Below are positions 18,140 through 26,626 of a DNA stretch of 33,447 bases, one piece after another (position 1 is the first letter of the stretch; each line of letters begins with the position of its first letter). Position numbers and translations under genes: made by a program. The notes below the pieces were generated by a model, which did no database searches, was not told the DNA's origin, and saw only the letters and a list, made by a program, of their open reading frames with translations. Source of the stretch: Bacteroidaceae bacterium (GTDB taxonomy: Bacteria > Bacteroidota > Bacteroidia > Bacteroidales > Bacteroidaceae); the NCBI GenBank assembly GCA_017466065.1, contig JAFTUV010000040.1, positions 1 to 33,447 on the forward strand, given 5' to 3'.

Positions 18140-18880
18140 TTATAAACAGCTTATACTTGTCACTATTTTCCTCACCTCCTCCTCGCAAGTTTCGCTGCGG
18201 GAGTACTCGTCGTATGCGCTGTTGCCCATACTCACCCCTCCGTGGCGGAAAAGCATATTGCTGCCCACACTCTTGCGGGCCGATGCGTGTATCTCCGTGG
18301 CGTTGGTCGTTTGCAGGATTCTTGCGGCGTTAAGGCTGTTCACCCCGCAGCCCGGCATAATGATTATGCGTCCGTCGGCTTGTGCGACAAGTTGTTTTAA
18401 TAGTTCTGTTCCCTCTTCGGCAGTGGGGGCTTGTCCCGATGTGAGCACCCTGTGACAGCCGAGCGCAATTATCTCTTCGAGTGCCTTTTGCGGCTCCCTG
18501 CACATATCAAATGCGCGGTGGAACGTAATACTCATTCCGTCGGCCTCGGCAATGAGGCGGCGGCACAGGGCAGTGTCAATGTCGCCATCGGGTGTGAGTG
18601 CGCCAATGACTATGCTGTCGGCACCGATAGCCTTGCAGGTGCGTATGTCCTCTATCATACACTCCGTCTCGTATGCGTTGTAGAGAAAATCGCCTCCGCG
18701 GGGGCGTATGAGCACGTTAAGGGTGATGCCGCCGATTTTTCGTGCTTGCGCAATTAGCCCGGCCGACGGGGTGGTGCCTCCAATTTCGAGTGCCGCGCAA
18801 AGTTCCACTCTTGCTGCGCCGCCACGCTGTGCGGCAAGAACACTCTCGATGCTCCCTGCGCAAATTTCGAGTATAGCCAT
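18140..18880 (-). CDS. cutC: CutC family protein (copper homeostasis family, TIM barrel)
   Basis: A 246-residue cytosolic TIM-barrel protein. The N-terminus LEICAGSIESVLAAQRGGA is diagnostic of CutC, followed by RVELCAALEIGGTTPSAG, VLIRPRGGDFLYN, IVIGALTPDG, ITFHRAFD, ALGCHRVLTSGQ and IIIMPGCGVN. The family was named for copper tolerance, but its biochemical role remains unsettled. The gene begins 6 nt behind the GH29 fucosidase stop, so the two should be translated from one message. That context makes a sugar-related role worth considering (inference). It ends directly against the opposite-strand lipoprotein stop codon with no room for a terminator. Confidence 0.93.
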   Translation of the reverse strand: MAILEICAGSIESVLAAQRGGAARVELCAALEIGGTTPSAGLIAQARKIGGITLNVLIRPRGGDFLYNAYETECMIEDIRTCKAIGADSIVIGALTPDGDIDTALCRRLIAEADGMSITFHRAFDMCREPQKALEEIIALGCHRVLTSGQAPTAEEGTELLKQLVAQADGRIIIMPGCGVNSLNAARILQTTNATEIHASARKSVGSNMLFRHGGVSMGNSAYDEYSRSETCEEEVRKIVTSISCL

Positions 18881-18886
18881 TCTGTG

Positions 18887-20203
18887 TTATTTTGTCGTAA
18901 GTTCCACAATATAATCTACCCCGTCGGGCAGCTCGTCGAACAGTAATTTCACCCCCTCTTTTGTCTTTTTGAACTTCACGGGCTGTTTGGAGGCGAATGT
19001 GACGGCTCTCTTTACTTTACAGGTGAGCGGCAGGGTGAGTTCCTTGCTGTTGAGGTTCAGTATGTGAACGAACAGGCGGTTGCCCTTGCGTGTGGTAACA
19101 CCCCACGGCTGTACGGGAATATCGCCCGCTGTTGTGCCGTAAATTGTTTCGCCACAGGCTCTTGTCCACTCGCCAATCTCCTTCATACGTTGCAATGCCA
19201 CGGCAGGAATTTCGCCGTTGGGTTGCGGCCCCACGTTGAGCAACAGATTGGCACCCTTGCCCGCCGCGCTCACGAGGTATTGTATGAGCGTTTCGGTGCT
19301 CTTGTAGTTCTGGTCCACCAATTTGTAGCCCCACATTCCGTTCATCGTCTGGCAGGTTTCAAGTGGCAGACGGCTCACCTCCTGTCCCGAAAGGCCGGCC
19401 TTGTTCTCACCGGGAAGGTCGCGCTCGAATATCTGTATATCTTCGCCGGGGAAGGGCACTTGGTGGTGGTTGTTGCCCACGAGGCATTGCGGTTGCAATG
19501 AGTGTATGAGCGCGTATTGTTCCTCCAATTGCCAATCGAATGGAATGCTGTCCTCGTCGTGATCCCACCACCCGTCGAACCAGATGGCACCTATCTCGCC
19601 GTAATTGGTGAGCAGTTCCGTCAATTGGCGGTTCATAAAGCCGTAGTAGGCGGGCCAGTCGGTTTTTGTGGTGTCGCGCCCTATAATCTGTCGGCCGGTG
19701 CGTCCCATCGGGTACTCGTCGCGTTTCCAGTCGAGGTGCGAATAGTATAGGTGCAGCTTTATGCCCTGCTTGTGGCACTCGTCGGCAAGTTCTTTTATTA
19801 CGTCGCGCCCAAAGGGTGTCGCATCGACAATATTATAATCGCTCTCGGCTGTGTCCCACATTGAAAAGCTGTCGTGGTGACGGCTTGTGAAGCAGATGTA
19901 TTTTGCACCGGCATCCTTAATTGCTGCCACCCACGCCTTTGCATCGAAACGATGGGGGTAGAAGGCATCGGCAACCTTTGCATATTCATTCTTGTCTATT
20001 TGAGCATTCTGCATATACCACTCGCCCTGTGCGAATGTGCTGTATATGCCCCAGTGAATGAAGATGCCCAGCTTGCTGTCGGCAAATTCCTGCCGTGCTT
20101 TAAGATTTTCGGGGGTGGGGGTGTAGCTCTTCTCTTGTGCCCGTGTGCCGATGGATGCAGTTGCGAGCAATACAATAAGCATTATATACAGAATGTTTCT
20201 CAT
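18887..20203 (-). CDS. GH29 alpha-L-fucosidase, secreted
   Basis: Hydrolyses alpha-L-fucosyl linkages of glycans. The 438-residue protein has a signal peptide ending near TRAQ (residue 23), giving a periplasmic or exported enzyme. GH29 features: KLGIFIHWGIYS (44-55), YICFTSRHHDSFSMWDT (102-118), LYYSHLDW (152-159) and AIWFDGWW (206-213), where D210 is the expected nucleophile. E282 in LETCQTMNGMWGY is a positional candidate for acid/base. A beta-sandwich C-terminal part (about 355-438) ends in VDYIVELTTK. No lipobox or T9SS tail is seen. A TATTTTTG element lies 40 nt upstream (20244-20251). cutC follows 6 nt downstream. The FucP-type permease at the other end of the window would complete a fucose-scavenging route (inference). 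Confidence 0.93.
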   Translation of the reverse strand: MRNILYIMLIVLLATASIGTRAQEKSYTPTPENLKARQEFADSKLGIFIHWGIYSTFAQGEWYMQNAQIDKNEYAKVADAFYPHRFDAKAWVAAIKDAGAKYICFTSRHHDSFSMWDTAESDYNIVDATPFGRDVIKELADECHKQGIKLHLYYSHLDWKRDEYPMGRTGRQIIGRDTTKTDWPAYYGFMNRQLTELLTNYGEIGAIWFDGWWDHDEDSIPFDWQLEEQYALIHSLQPQCLVGNNHHQVPFPGEDIQIFERDLPGENKAGLSGQEVSRLPLETCQTMNGMWGYKLVDQNYKSTETLIQYLVSAAGKGANLLLNVGPQPNGEIPAVALQRMKEIGEWTRACGETIYGTTAGDIPVQPWGVTTRKGNRLFVHILNLNSKELTLPLTCKVKRAVTFASKQPVKFKKTKEGVKLLFDELPDGVDYIVELTTK

Positions 20204-20243
20204 AATTGTTATTTTTTGTGGTTATCAATAAGGGCCTTATATG

Positions 20244-20251
20244 CAAAAATA
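20244..20251 (-). promoter_or_regulatory. Putative -7 element of the fucosidase-cutC promoter
   Basis: TATTTTTG on the minus strand, 40 nt before the fucosidase ATG, matches TAnnTTTG. No convincing TTTG is present at the -33 distance, so the call is tentative. Confidence 0.35.
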
Positions 20252-20290
20252 GATTATTCTTGCGAAAAGCATCATATTTTATAAAAACTT

Positions 20291-20321
20291 TTTGCTCTTT
20301 CCTCCCTCTGTCTTATTTTTG
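20291..20321 (+). promoter_or_regulatory. Consensus Bacteroidetes promoter of the DUF4491 gene
   Basis: TTTG (20291-20294), exactly 19 nt, TATTTTTG (20314-20321): a full match to the TTTG-N19-TAnnTTTG pattern, 23 nt before the ATG at 20345. It is divergent from the fucosidase promoter. Confidence 0.75.
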
Positions 20322-20344
20322 CAACCTCTGAATGGAATTATAAT

Positions 20345-20638
20345 ATGGAACTGAATTTTTCGGGTGCGCTCATAGGCGTGGCAACTTTTTTGGTGATAGG
20401 GCTCTTTCATCCCCTTGTAATAAAGGCCGAATATTATATTGGCGTAAAGAGCTGGTGGCTCTTTCTGATAGCCGGGCTTGCAGCCCTTGCCGGCTCGCTT
20501 TTTGTGGATAATCTCATAGTCTCAATCTTGCTGGGCGTGGTGGCCTTCTCCTCTTTTTGGAGCATAGGCGAGGTCTTTGCACAGCGTAAAAGGGTGGAGA
20601 AAGGATGGTTCCCAGCCAATCCCCGACGAAAAAAATAA
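20345..20638 (+). CDS. DUF4491 family small inner-membrane protein
   Basis: A 97-residue protein with three hydrophobic helices (about 7-25, 37-54 and 58-76) and a basic tail (FAQRKRVEKGWFPANPRRKK). The sequence GALIGVATFLVIGLFHPLVIKAEYY and the positively charged C-terminus fit DUF4491, a small membrane family of unknown function common in Bacteroidetes. The start is supported by a consensus promoter 23 nt upstream. No partner is evident: the fucosidase is divergent and the GH89 gene starts 164 nt further on. Confidence 0.85.
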   Translation: MELNFSGALIGVATFLVIGLFHPLVIKAEYYIGVKSWWLFLIAGLAALAGSLFVDNLIVSILLGVVAFSSFWSIGEVFAQRKRVEKGWFPANPRRKK

Positions 20639-20802
20639 TGCGACTTTACAAAATGTAACTATTTTGACACGAGAGTATTCGGCCCGGCGCGCTTGAATGC
20701 TCTTTTTGTGGATTATGTGCCGAGATTTTATAAACATTCGGAATATTATATTTATATTTACCATCGCGCAGATGTGCCTGAAATCTTTATAATTTATCAT
20801 AT

Positions 20803-23800
20803 ATGAAAAAACTATTCTTCACTTTCGTGCTTGTTCTGCTGTGCGTTACAGCAGCTTGGGCAAAGTTCAGCCCCGAAGCGGGTAAAATGTATGCATTGAA
20901 GGTTGTCGATACAGCCCTGTATCTCGACATTCAGACATTGGAAATAAACGAGCCCAATGCCGGTGGGACAACCAATAACATCAGCCTTAATAACAGGCCC
21001 TGTATCATCTATTTTGCTGCGGGTACTGCCGATAATGCAAAGTGGACTATGCAGAATACCAATGGTACATACGCAATGCAGGCAAGCAACCGTAATTGGA
21101 ATGCCACCATCGGCCCGACAGCTTATGAGTGGACAATCAACGAACCCGAGGCCGGCATTTTTACCATAGCCCGTGCCGACGGCGGTTACATCAGTGCCGA
21201 TGCGACCGAGGCTGGCAAGCCTTTGTATTGCGACAAATCTTCGGGGATAAGATTTACCCTTGTGGAGTATTCTGCCTATCCGGCCGGTTATTACACGTTG
21301 CACTCCTCGACCGGTACATATTTCAATTTTACATCGGCGAGTGGCAGTGCCGCTTCGTTCCAAGATGAACCTACTGAATTTTATATAACTCCGTCGGCAA
21401 ACACAGTTTTCTTCGAGGAGAAGGGGAATGCGGGTAATTACATTGGCTCAACCCACAGCTGGAATGTTACAGCCGATTTTTCTTTGTGGACTATCGGTGC
21501 CCACGACGAAGAGGGTCGTGTATATATAACACGCGCTTCCGACACTGCCAAGAATTTGGGTAGCGACAGGGATACAGATGCCGGTACGGGCATTTTTACC
21601 AATGTGGGCTCCGCTTGCAACAAGTGGATTTTAGAAGGAACCTACAATGTAGCTACCGATGCCACAGCGCAAAACAGTAAATATCACTATGCATCAGACC
21701 CCATAATCTATTATGGTGCTTGTAACAAGATACGTTTCACCCTCACCGAGAGCGGTGCTTTCTTCAAGAATGGCGCAAAGCGTTTGAGTTTCGATTCTTT
21801 TGTGCTCTATGATGCCGTTGGCGAGGCTGTAACCCTCACAACCCAAAATCTTGCGGGTAACAATATTGCCGATTTTACTGCAATGCTCGATGGGGCCAAT
21901 GGTGCATACGCCAATGCCGGGTGGGATACTTCGTCTGCAACCGACGATTGGTTCGAAATTACCTTGCCCGTGGGAACCAACCTCGGCGGTGCTTTCTCAT
22001 TCTCGTTTGTTACCGAGAATACCACAATGAATGCAAAGGCGTTCGAGATTAGAACCTCCTTTGAAAAAGCGGCCGATTATACATTTGTCACAGAGGTTCC
22101 CGAAGGTGCATCGATCACTGTTACATACGACGGTGAGCCCCTTGCTGCCGGCACTCCTGTTGAAAGAACTTCGTTCGACCCTGCATTATTGCTTCCCACC
22201 GATATTCCCGGCTACATTTGGAGCGTTGTTGTCGACGACGAGAATAGACAAATAAAACTTGTATACACTGCCGTGAAAATAGTGGAGAACCCCGCAGCAG
22301 TTGTTGCCCTTCTCAACCGTATCGGTGGCGACGGCACAGCCGATAAATTCCAAATTCTGCTCGACCCCTCGATGAACTCACGCAACGAGGTTTTCTCAAT
22401 CGGAGGCGAGGATGGCAAGGTGCTCATCAAAGGAACCACCCTCAGTGCAATAACCACAGGTATCGGTTGGTATTTGCAGAATATTGCACACATTAACATC
22501 GCTTGGAACTCACTCAACGAAAAGACTGTGAGCGGCGATGCGTATGCCGATCTTTCAAGCCTCCCCCTCACCTTTGCCGAGGAAACACACACCAGCGATG
22601 CAAAGTATCGCTACTACCTTAACACCTGTGCATTCGGTTACTCGATGACCTCTTGGACTTGGAAACGCTGGCAACAGGAAATCGACTGGATGGCCCTGCA
22701 CGGTATAAATATGCCTTTGCAGCTTGTAGGTCTCGAAGAGGTGTGGCGCACATTCCTTACAATGGAGGAGAATGGCGAGCGCAAATACGGCTACACCGAT
22801 GCGGAGGCAAAAGCCTTCGTTGCCGGCCCCGCATTTATCGCTTGGTGGGCAATGAACAACCTGCAAGGATGGGGCGGTACCGAAGCCGGAACAAAGAGCA
22901 ACGGCACTTGGGAAGGTGCCGGCGGTGTGCAGGACGATGCTTGGTACAAACGCCAGACAGCACTTGCCCAAGATATTCTCGCTCGCCAGCGTGAACTTGG
23001 AATGCAGCCTGTATTGCCCGGATGGAGCGGAATGGTACCCTCTAACTTTGCATCACAATCGGGCTACACAACCCGTGGCAACGGCGGCAATTGGGCCGGC
23101 GACTTCGTGCGCCCCTTGCTCCTCAATGTCAGCAACGCCAATTATGCCGAAATTGCAGCCGACTACTATAAATGCCTCGAAGCGGTAATGGGCAAGAGCC
23201 AATACTACTCAATGGACCCCTTCCACGAGGGTGGCGGTGCCGGTACAATGGAAGACTACACTGCAATGTACGAAGCAATGGAGCAGGCAAAGCCCGGCTC
23301 ACAATGGGTTATCCAGCAGTGGCAGTGGACACCCACACAACAATACTCGCTCACCGCAGTTCCCGCAGGTCGCCTTGTGGTGCTCGACCTCTTTGCCGAT
23401 GGTAAACCCGCATTCGACAGCTACAAAGGTTATGCTCCGCAGGATGCAGTATTCTCTGCAATTCCCAACTTCGGCGGTCGTTCGGGTCTTATGGGCCGTT
23501 TGACCAACCTCACCGACAACTATTTCAAATACAAAGCAAAATATTCTACTATAAAAGGTATCGGTGCCGCTCCCGAGGCTATCGAGCAGACACCCGTAAC
23601 ATACGACCTCATCTTCCAGCTTCCTTGGATGGGTGGCAAGCCCGATGTTGAAGAGTGGGTAAACAACTATGCAATAGCACGTTACGGTGTTGATAATGAA
23701 GAAATTAAGGAGGCTTGGTCGCTTCTGCGTCAAAGTGTCTTCAATTATGGAGCCGACGGAATAGAAGGTCCCATTGAGGATGTTTGGGCATCGCGTCCCA

Positions 23801-25860
23801 ACCTTTCTGCAAATTATGCAAGTTCTTGGGGCTCAACAATATCACAATCGTCAAAAGGTGTAAATGTTGCAGCCACTTACACTAAGGCTCGTCGTCAGAT
23901 GCTTATAGATGCAACATACAAACTTTTGAGCCAGAAAGATGCTATTTCGGGTGATATTTATTTGAGCAACTACTACTACGACCTTGTAGAGCTTGGTGGT
24001 GGTGTGCTTGCCGACTATGCCCACGACCTTCTTTTGGGAATCGGTGAAGCAAAAACCGCAGCCGGCGCAAATTTTGCAACCGATGAAACATACAAAGCCC
24101 GTCGCGATGCCTTCCTGCAACTTATATTGGATGTAGATACTTTCAAGGGAACCAACCTTAACTTCCGCTTGGGTAAATGGACACAGGAGGCACGCGATGC
24201 TGCCGCCGAGGTTGAAGGCGCAACAACCGCCACCCCCGATTGGTACGAATATAACAATGCCCGCACAATAGTATCTACTTGGTCGAGCCCCGGTACCAAC
24301 CTTAACGACTACTCCTATCGTTCTTGGCAGGGACTTATGAAAGACCTCTACTATCCCCGTTGGAAATACTATTTCGACAATGACTGCACCGAGGGCAACT
24401 ACAACTACTTTGCTTGGAACTGGGCACACGGCAAGGAACACTATGTGGGCCAGACAGCAGTGAGCGATGTTGCGCTCACCGCAGGGCAGGCCGGTCACAC
24501 CGACAGCTACACCCGCGATCCCGAGGGCAGCACAGTGGATGAGGCAACCAAGTTGCTTGGCAAGTATATTATCCCCGTAGCATCGAACAGCGGTACATAC
24601 TATGCTTACCGTTACCTCATAAACGACCTCACAAGCATCTGCACGGTGATTGCCGATGCCGGCACCACAATAGACCTTTCAACCTATTTTGGTGAACTCA
24701 CAGGCGTGAGCATCACAGGCGACTTCATCGATGGTACTGCAACCGATATTACACAGGTTGCGATAAAAACCGATGCAGCCGATGGCTCACACACCGGTAC
24801 AATCACACTCGCCGATGCCACCGTGCTCACATTTGCCGTGGTAATCAATCCTGCGTATAATGCTGTCTATAAGATAGATTACCAAGATAATGGTTCTGCT
24901 CCGGTGTTCATCGGATATAATGAGGATGCCGACAACAGCAAGAACATAGGTTATAAACTTATTGCGACAGGAACCTACACGGCCGATGCCGAAGCCGACA
25001 AATATTTTACAATAACCCCGTTGGGTACAGGATATGCCTTGTCGGCACAGGGCAAATATCTTAAACAACCTACCCTCGCCGGTTGGAACCATATTATGTT
25101 CTCCGACAACAAGAGCGAAGCGGGTGCCTATCTTTTCGAAGATACCGGCAATAGTATCTTCAAAATTCGCAGCACAGGCAGCGGAATAAACTATTTGAAC
25201 GATTACAATAATTCAGTATTCGGTAACGATAATTCGAGCAAAGAAAATCTTTCGACCTTCACAATAACAGAGGTGCACTCCTTTCCGATTACTGTTCCCG
25301 AAACGGGGCTCATAACCTTGTGCCTCCCCTTCAACGTAGTGCTGCCGGCCGGCGTTGCAGCTTGTGATATTACATCGTCGGGGATTATTGAAGATGGCGA
25401 CGGCGGTTATCTCTACGAACTTGTCGAGATTGCAACAGCCGGCACAGTCGTGAAAGCCGGTACACCCGTGATAATAAAAGCAGTAGAGGGTGAATATGAA
25501 TTTCCAATAACAATGTCGAATGTAAATGCAACAGGCTCGGCAGAAGGCTCCCTGCTTCGCGGAACGTTTGTGAAGAGCGTAGCGGCCTCCGGTCAGGGAA
25601 TGTATGCCTACACCTTGAATGGCACGGTGTTCGAGGCTGCAGCCGATGATACAGCATCCCTGCCCGCCAATACCTGTTGGTTGGGAACAAGTATCGCCAC
25701 AAACGCCATTCCCCAATCGGACGGAAGTTCCACCGGCATAGAGAATATTGTAATAAAGGATGCAGGGAACACCGGTATCATATACGACCTCTTCGGTCGC
25801 CCGGTTACTAATCCACACAAAGGTGTTTACATTGTCAATGGTAAGAAGGTGATGTATTAA
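20803..25860 (+). CDS. Multidomain GH89 alpha-N-acetylglucosaminidase with T9SS sorting tail
   Basis: A 1685-residue exported enzyme that should remove terminal alpha-linked GlcNAc, as found on gastric-type mucins and heparan sulphate. Signal peptide MKKLFFTFVLVLLCVTAAWA. Residues about 25-290 hold two ricin-like carbohydrate-binding regions, then a linker. GH89 spans about 493-1235: N-domain, TIM barrel (WKRWQQEIDWMALHGINMPL near 620-640; E809 in DPFHEGGG as likely acid/base; E925 in GIGAAPEAIEQ as likely nucleophile, by alignment with human NAGLU E316 and E446), and helical C-domain. An Ig-like segment, a third ricin-like region (about 1350-1490), a beta-domain and the tail IYDLFGRPVTNPHKGVYIVNG (about 1660-1681), typical of type A T9SS sorting domains, follow. 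Export via SprA is the expected route. A strong terminator follows the stop. Confidence 0.93.
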   Translation: MKKLFFTFVLVLLCVTAAWAKFSPEAGKMYALKVVDTALYLDIQTLEINEPNAGGTTNNISLNNRPCIIYFAAGTADNAKWTMQNTNGTYAMQASNRNWNATIGPTAYEWTINEPEAGIFTIARADGGYISADATEAGKPLYCDKSSGIRFTLVEYSAYPAGYYTLHSSTGTYFNFTSASGSAASFQDEPTEFYITPSANTVFFEEKGNAGNYIGSTHSWNVTADFSLWTIGAHDEEGRVYITRASDTAKNLGSDRDTDAGTGIFTNVGSACNKWILEGTYNVATDATAQNSKYHYASDPIIYYGACNKIRFTLTESGAFFKNGAKRLSFDSFVLYDAVGEAVTLTTQNLAGNNIADFTAMLDGANGAYANAGWDTSSATDDWFEITLPVGTNLGGAFSFSFVTENTTMNAKAFEIRTSFEKAADYTFVTEVPEGASITVTYDGEPLAAGTPVERTSFDPALLLPTDIPGYIWSVVVDDENRQIKLVYTAVKIVENPAAVVALLNRIGGDGTADKFQILLDPSMNSRNEVFSIGGEDGKVLIKGTTLSAITTGIGWYLQNIAHINIAWNSLNEKTVSGDAYADLSSLPLTFAEETHTSDAKYRYYLNTCAFGYSMTSWTWKRWQQEIDWMALHGINMPLQLVGLEEVWRTFLTMEENGERKYGYTDAEAKAFVAGPAFIAWWAMNNLQGWGGTEAGTKSNGTWEGAGGVQDDAWYKRQTALAQDILARQRELGMQPVLPGWSGMVPSNFASQSGYTTRGNGGNWAGDFVRPLLLNVSNANYAEIAADYYKCLEAVMGKSQYYSMDPFHEGGGAGTMEDYTAMYEAMEQAKPGSQWVIQQWQWTPTQQYSLTAVPAGRLVVLDLFADGKPAFDSYKGYAPQDAVFSAIPNFGGRSGLMGRLTNLTDNYFKYKAKYSTIKGIGAAPEAIEQTPVTYDLIFQLPWMGGKPDVEEWVNNYAIARYGVDNEEIKEAWSLLRQSVFNYGADGIEGPIEDVWASRPNLSANYASSWGSTISQSSKGVNVAATYTKARRQMLIDATYKLLSQKDAISGDIYLSNYYYDLVELGGGVLADYAHDLLLGIGEAKTAAGANFATDETYKARRDAFLQLILDVDTFKGTNLNFRLGKWTQEARDAAAEVEGATTATPDWYEYNNARTIVSTWSSPGTNLNDYSYRSWQGLMKDLYYPRWKYYFDNDCTEGNYNYFAWNWAHGKEHYVGQTAVSDVALTAGQAGHTDSYTRDPEGSTVDEATKLLGKYIIPVASNSGTYYAYRYLINDLTSICTVIADAGTTIDLSTYFGELTGVSITGDFIDGTATDITQVAIKTDAADGSHTGTITLADATVLTFAVVINPAYNAVYKIDYQDNGSAPVFIGYNEDADNSKNIGYKLIATGTYTADAEADKYFTITPLGTGYALSAQGKYLKQPTLAGWNHIMFSDNKSEAGAYLFEDTGNSIFKIRSTGSGINYLNDYNNSVFGNDNSSKENLSTFTITEVHSFPITVPETGLITLCLPFNVVLPAGVAACDITSSGIIEDGDGGYLYELVEIATAGTVVKAGTPVIIKAVEGEYEFPITMSNVNATGSAEGSLLRGTFVKSVAASGQGMYAYTLNGTVFEAAADDTASLPANTCWLGTSIATNAIPQSDGSSTGIENIVIKDAGNTGIIYDLFGRPVTNPHKGVYIVNGKKVMY

Positions 25861-25881
25861 AATACGATAAAATACCTTTTC

Positions 25882-25916
25882 AAGGGCTTGCTTTTCCACA
25901 AGGGCAAGCCCTTTTT
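25882..25916 (+). terminator. Rho-independent terminator of the GH89 gene
   Basis: A 10-bp perfect stem (25882-25891 with 25904-25913) with a 12-nt loop, ending in a run of five T (25912-25916), 21 nt after the GH89 stop codon. Confidence 0.9.
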
Positions 25917-25989
25917 ATCACCCTGCCCCCTTGTGTACCCTAATGGCTATATGAGCCACCATTAGCCCCAATCGGTTGACAGAAATAAA

Positions 25990-26039
25990 AATAAGAGAAT
26001 GTTATTATGCTGATTATCAATCATTAACATTCTCTTATT
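25990..26039. repeat. 15-bp perfect inverted repeat with 20-nt loop
   Basis: The arms 25990-26004 and 26025-26039 are exact reverse complements (AATAAGAGAATGTTA type) around a 20-nt AT-rich loop. There is no T run on either side, so it is not an ordinary terminator. It lies just upstream of the tandem-repeat ORF and inside the longest version of that ORF. It could be an operator, an RNA leader hairpin, or the end of a small mobile element; the sequence does not decide. Confidence 0.7.
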
Positions 26040-26068
26040 CGTGCAAATTTGTGACAAATTATCGAACA

Positions 26069-26218
26069 ATTTCGTTAAGTCAAATGAGCAGAGAGAAACT
26101 TGTTTCATCTATGCCATGGCAAGAAATTGTCGGCGAAGCCAACACTTCGTTAAGCCAAATGAACAAAGCCGAGCTTGCTTGTGCTTTGCCATGGCGAGAA
26201 ATTGTCGGCACAGCCAAA
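26069..26218 (+). repeat. Two tandem 75-bp repeat units
   Basis: Unit 1 (26069-26143) and unit 2 (26144-26218) abut with no spacer. Shared blocks are TCGTTAAG(T/C)CAAATGA, CCATGGC(A/G)AGAAATTGTCGGC and GCCAA. Because 75 is a multiple of three, each unit encodes 25 residues in frame; differences are mostly conservative (Ser/Asn, Arg/Lys, Val/Ala, Met/Leu). Confidence 0.85.
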
Positions 26219-26317
26219 TTTAGAGAGGACTTCTTAAAGGTTGTTGATTTCGTGCATTATCTTCAAGATGAGGGTTACGATATGGTAACTTTTAAGAAAG
26301 TTAGTCGTAATTATTGA
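26084..26317 (+). CDS. Small protein built on a duplicated 25-residue motif, function unknown
   Basis: Not recognised. From the ATG at 26084 it gives 77 residues; an upstream in-frame ATG at 25976 would give 113 but places the 15-bp inverted repeat inside the coding region, so the shorter start is preferred. The core is the repeated pattern LSQM(S/N)xxxL...(M/L)PWxEIVG, first unit followed directly by second, then a helical tail FREDFLKVVDFVHYLQDEGYDMVTFKKV. Conservative differences between the units favour translation in this frame, although a second frame is also open across the repeats. It ends 12 nt from the convergent antitoxin gene, so it may belong to the toxin-antitoxin locus or be a separate repeat element. 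No Shine-Dalgarno site is visible. Confidence 0.45.
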   Translation: MSREKLVSSMPWQEIVGEANTSLSQMNKAELACALPWREIVGTAKFREDFLKVVDFVHYLQDEGYDMVTFKKVSRNY

Positions 26318-26329
26318 AAGTGGCTTCGA

Positions 26330-26626
26330 TTAAATAGGTTTCAATTCCACAGTCAAACCCATTGCTGCCGCAATCTTGTAAAGCGTTGCAACAGTAGGGA
26401 CTGTTATTCCTCGCTCAATGCGCGAAATATAACTCTTGTCGGCACCAATACGCTCGGCAAGTTCCGCCTGCGTCAAACGTGCGTTCTTACGAGCATCGAG
26501 CAGTATCTGTGCATTGTACTCCTCCCATGCCTTTGCAGTAGCCTCTGCACGACTTTGAGAGCCAATCTCGCCAAATTCTATTGCAAGTTCAGCACTTACA
26601 TCGTAGATTTCATTCTTTTTGCTCAT
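26330..26626 (-). CDS. XRE-family antitoxin (HigA-like)
   Basis: A 98-residue DNA-binding protein. The helix-turn-helix is plain in the C-terminal half: LLDARKNARLTQAELAERIGADKSYISRIERGITVPTVATLYKIAAAMGL (about residues 42-91). The N-terminal part (SAELAIEFGEIGSQSRAEA) probably contacts the toxin. A longer frame begins at 26764, but the ATG at 26626 gives the natural antitoxin length and overlaps the toxin end by 17 nt, the usual coupling of toxin-first pairs. It should neutralise the toxin encoded just upstream and repress the shared promoter through the palindrome at 26955-26978. Confidence 0.85.
   Translation of the reverse strand: MSKKNEIYDVSAELAIEFGEIGSQSRAEATAKAWEEYNAQILLDARKNARLTQAELAERIGADKSYISRIERGITVPTVATLYKIAAAMGLTVELKPI

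Noticed and set aside
20640..20802. Promoter and operator of the GH89 gene
   Set aside because: TTACA-AAA-TGTAA (about 20647-20659) and a TATATTTA (20753-20760) are present, but neither has a matching -33 element or enough length to call a regulatory site.
25917..26000. attR copy of the tRNA-Leu 3' end at the far side of the AT-rich segment
   Set aside because: No stretch here matches the tRNA 3' end, so integration at tRNA-Leu is not supported by a direct repeat.
26041..26223. Second open frame across the 75-bp repeats (60 codons)
   Set aside because: Open because the unit length is a multiple of three; Cys-rich, ends before the helical tail, and differences between units are less conservative than in the other frame. 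Kept only as a caution on the main call.
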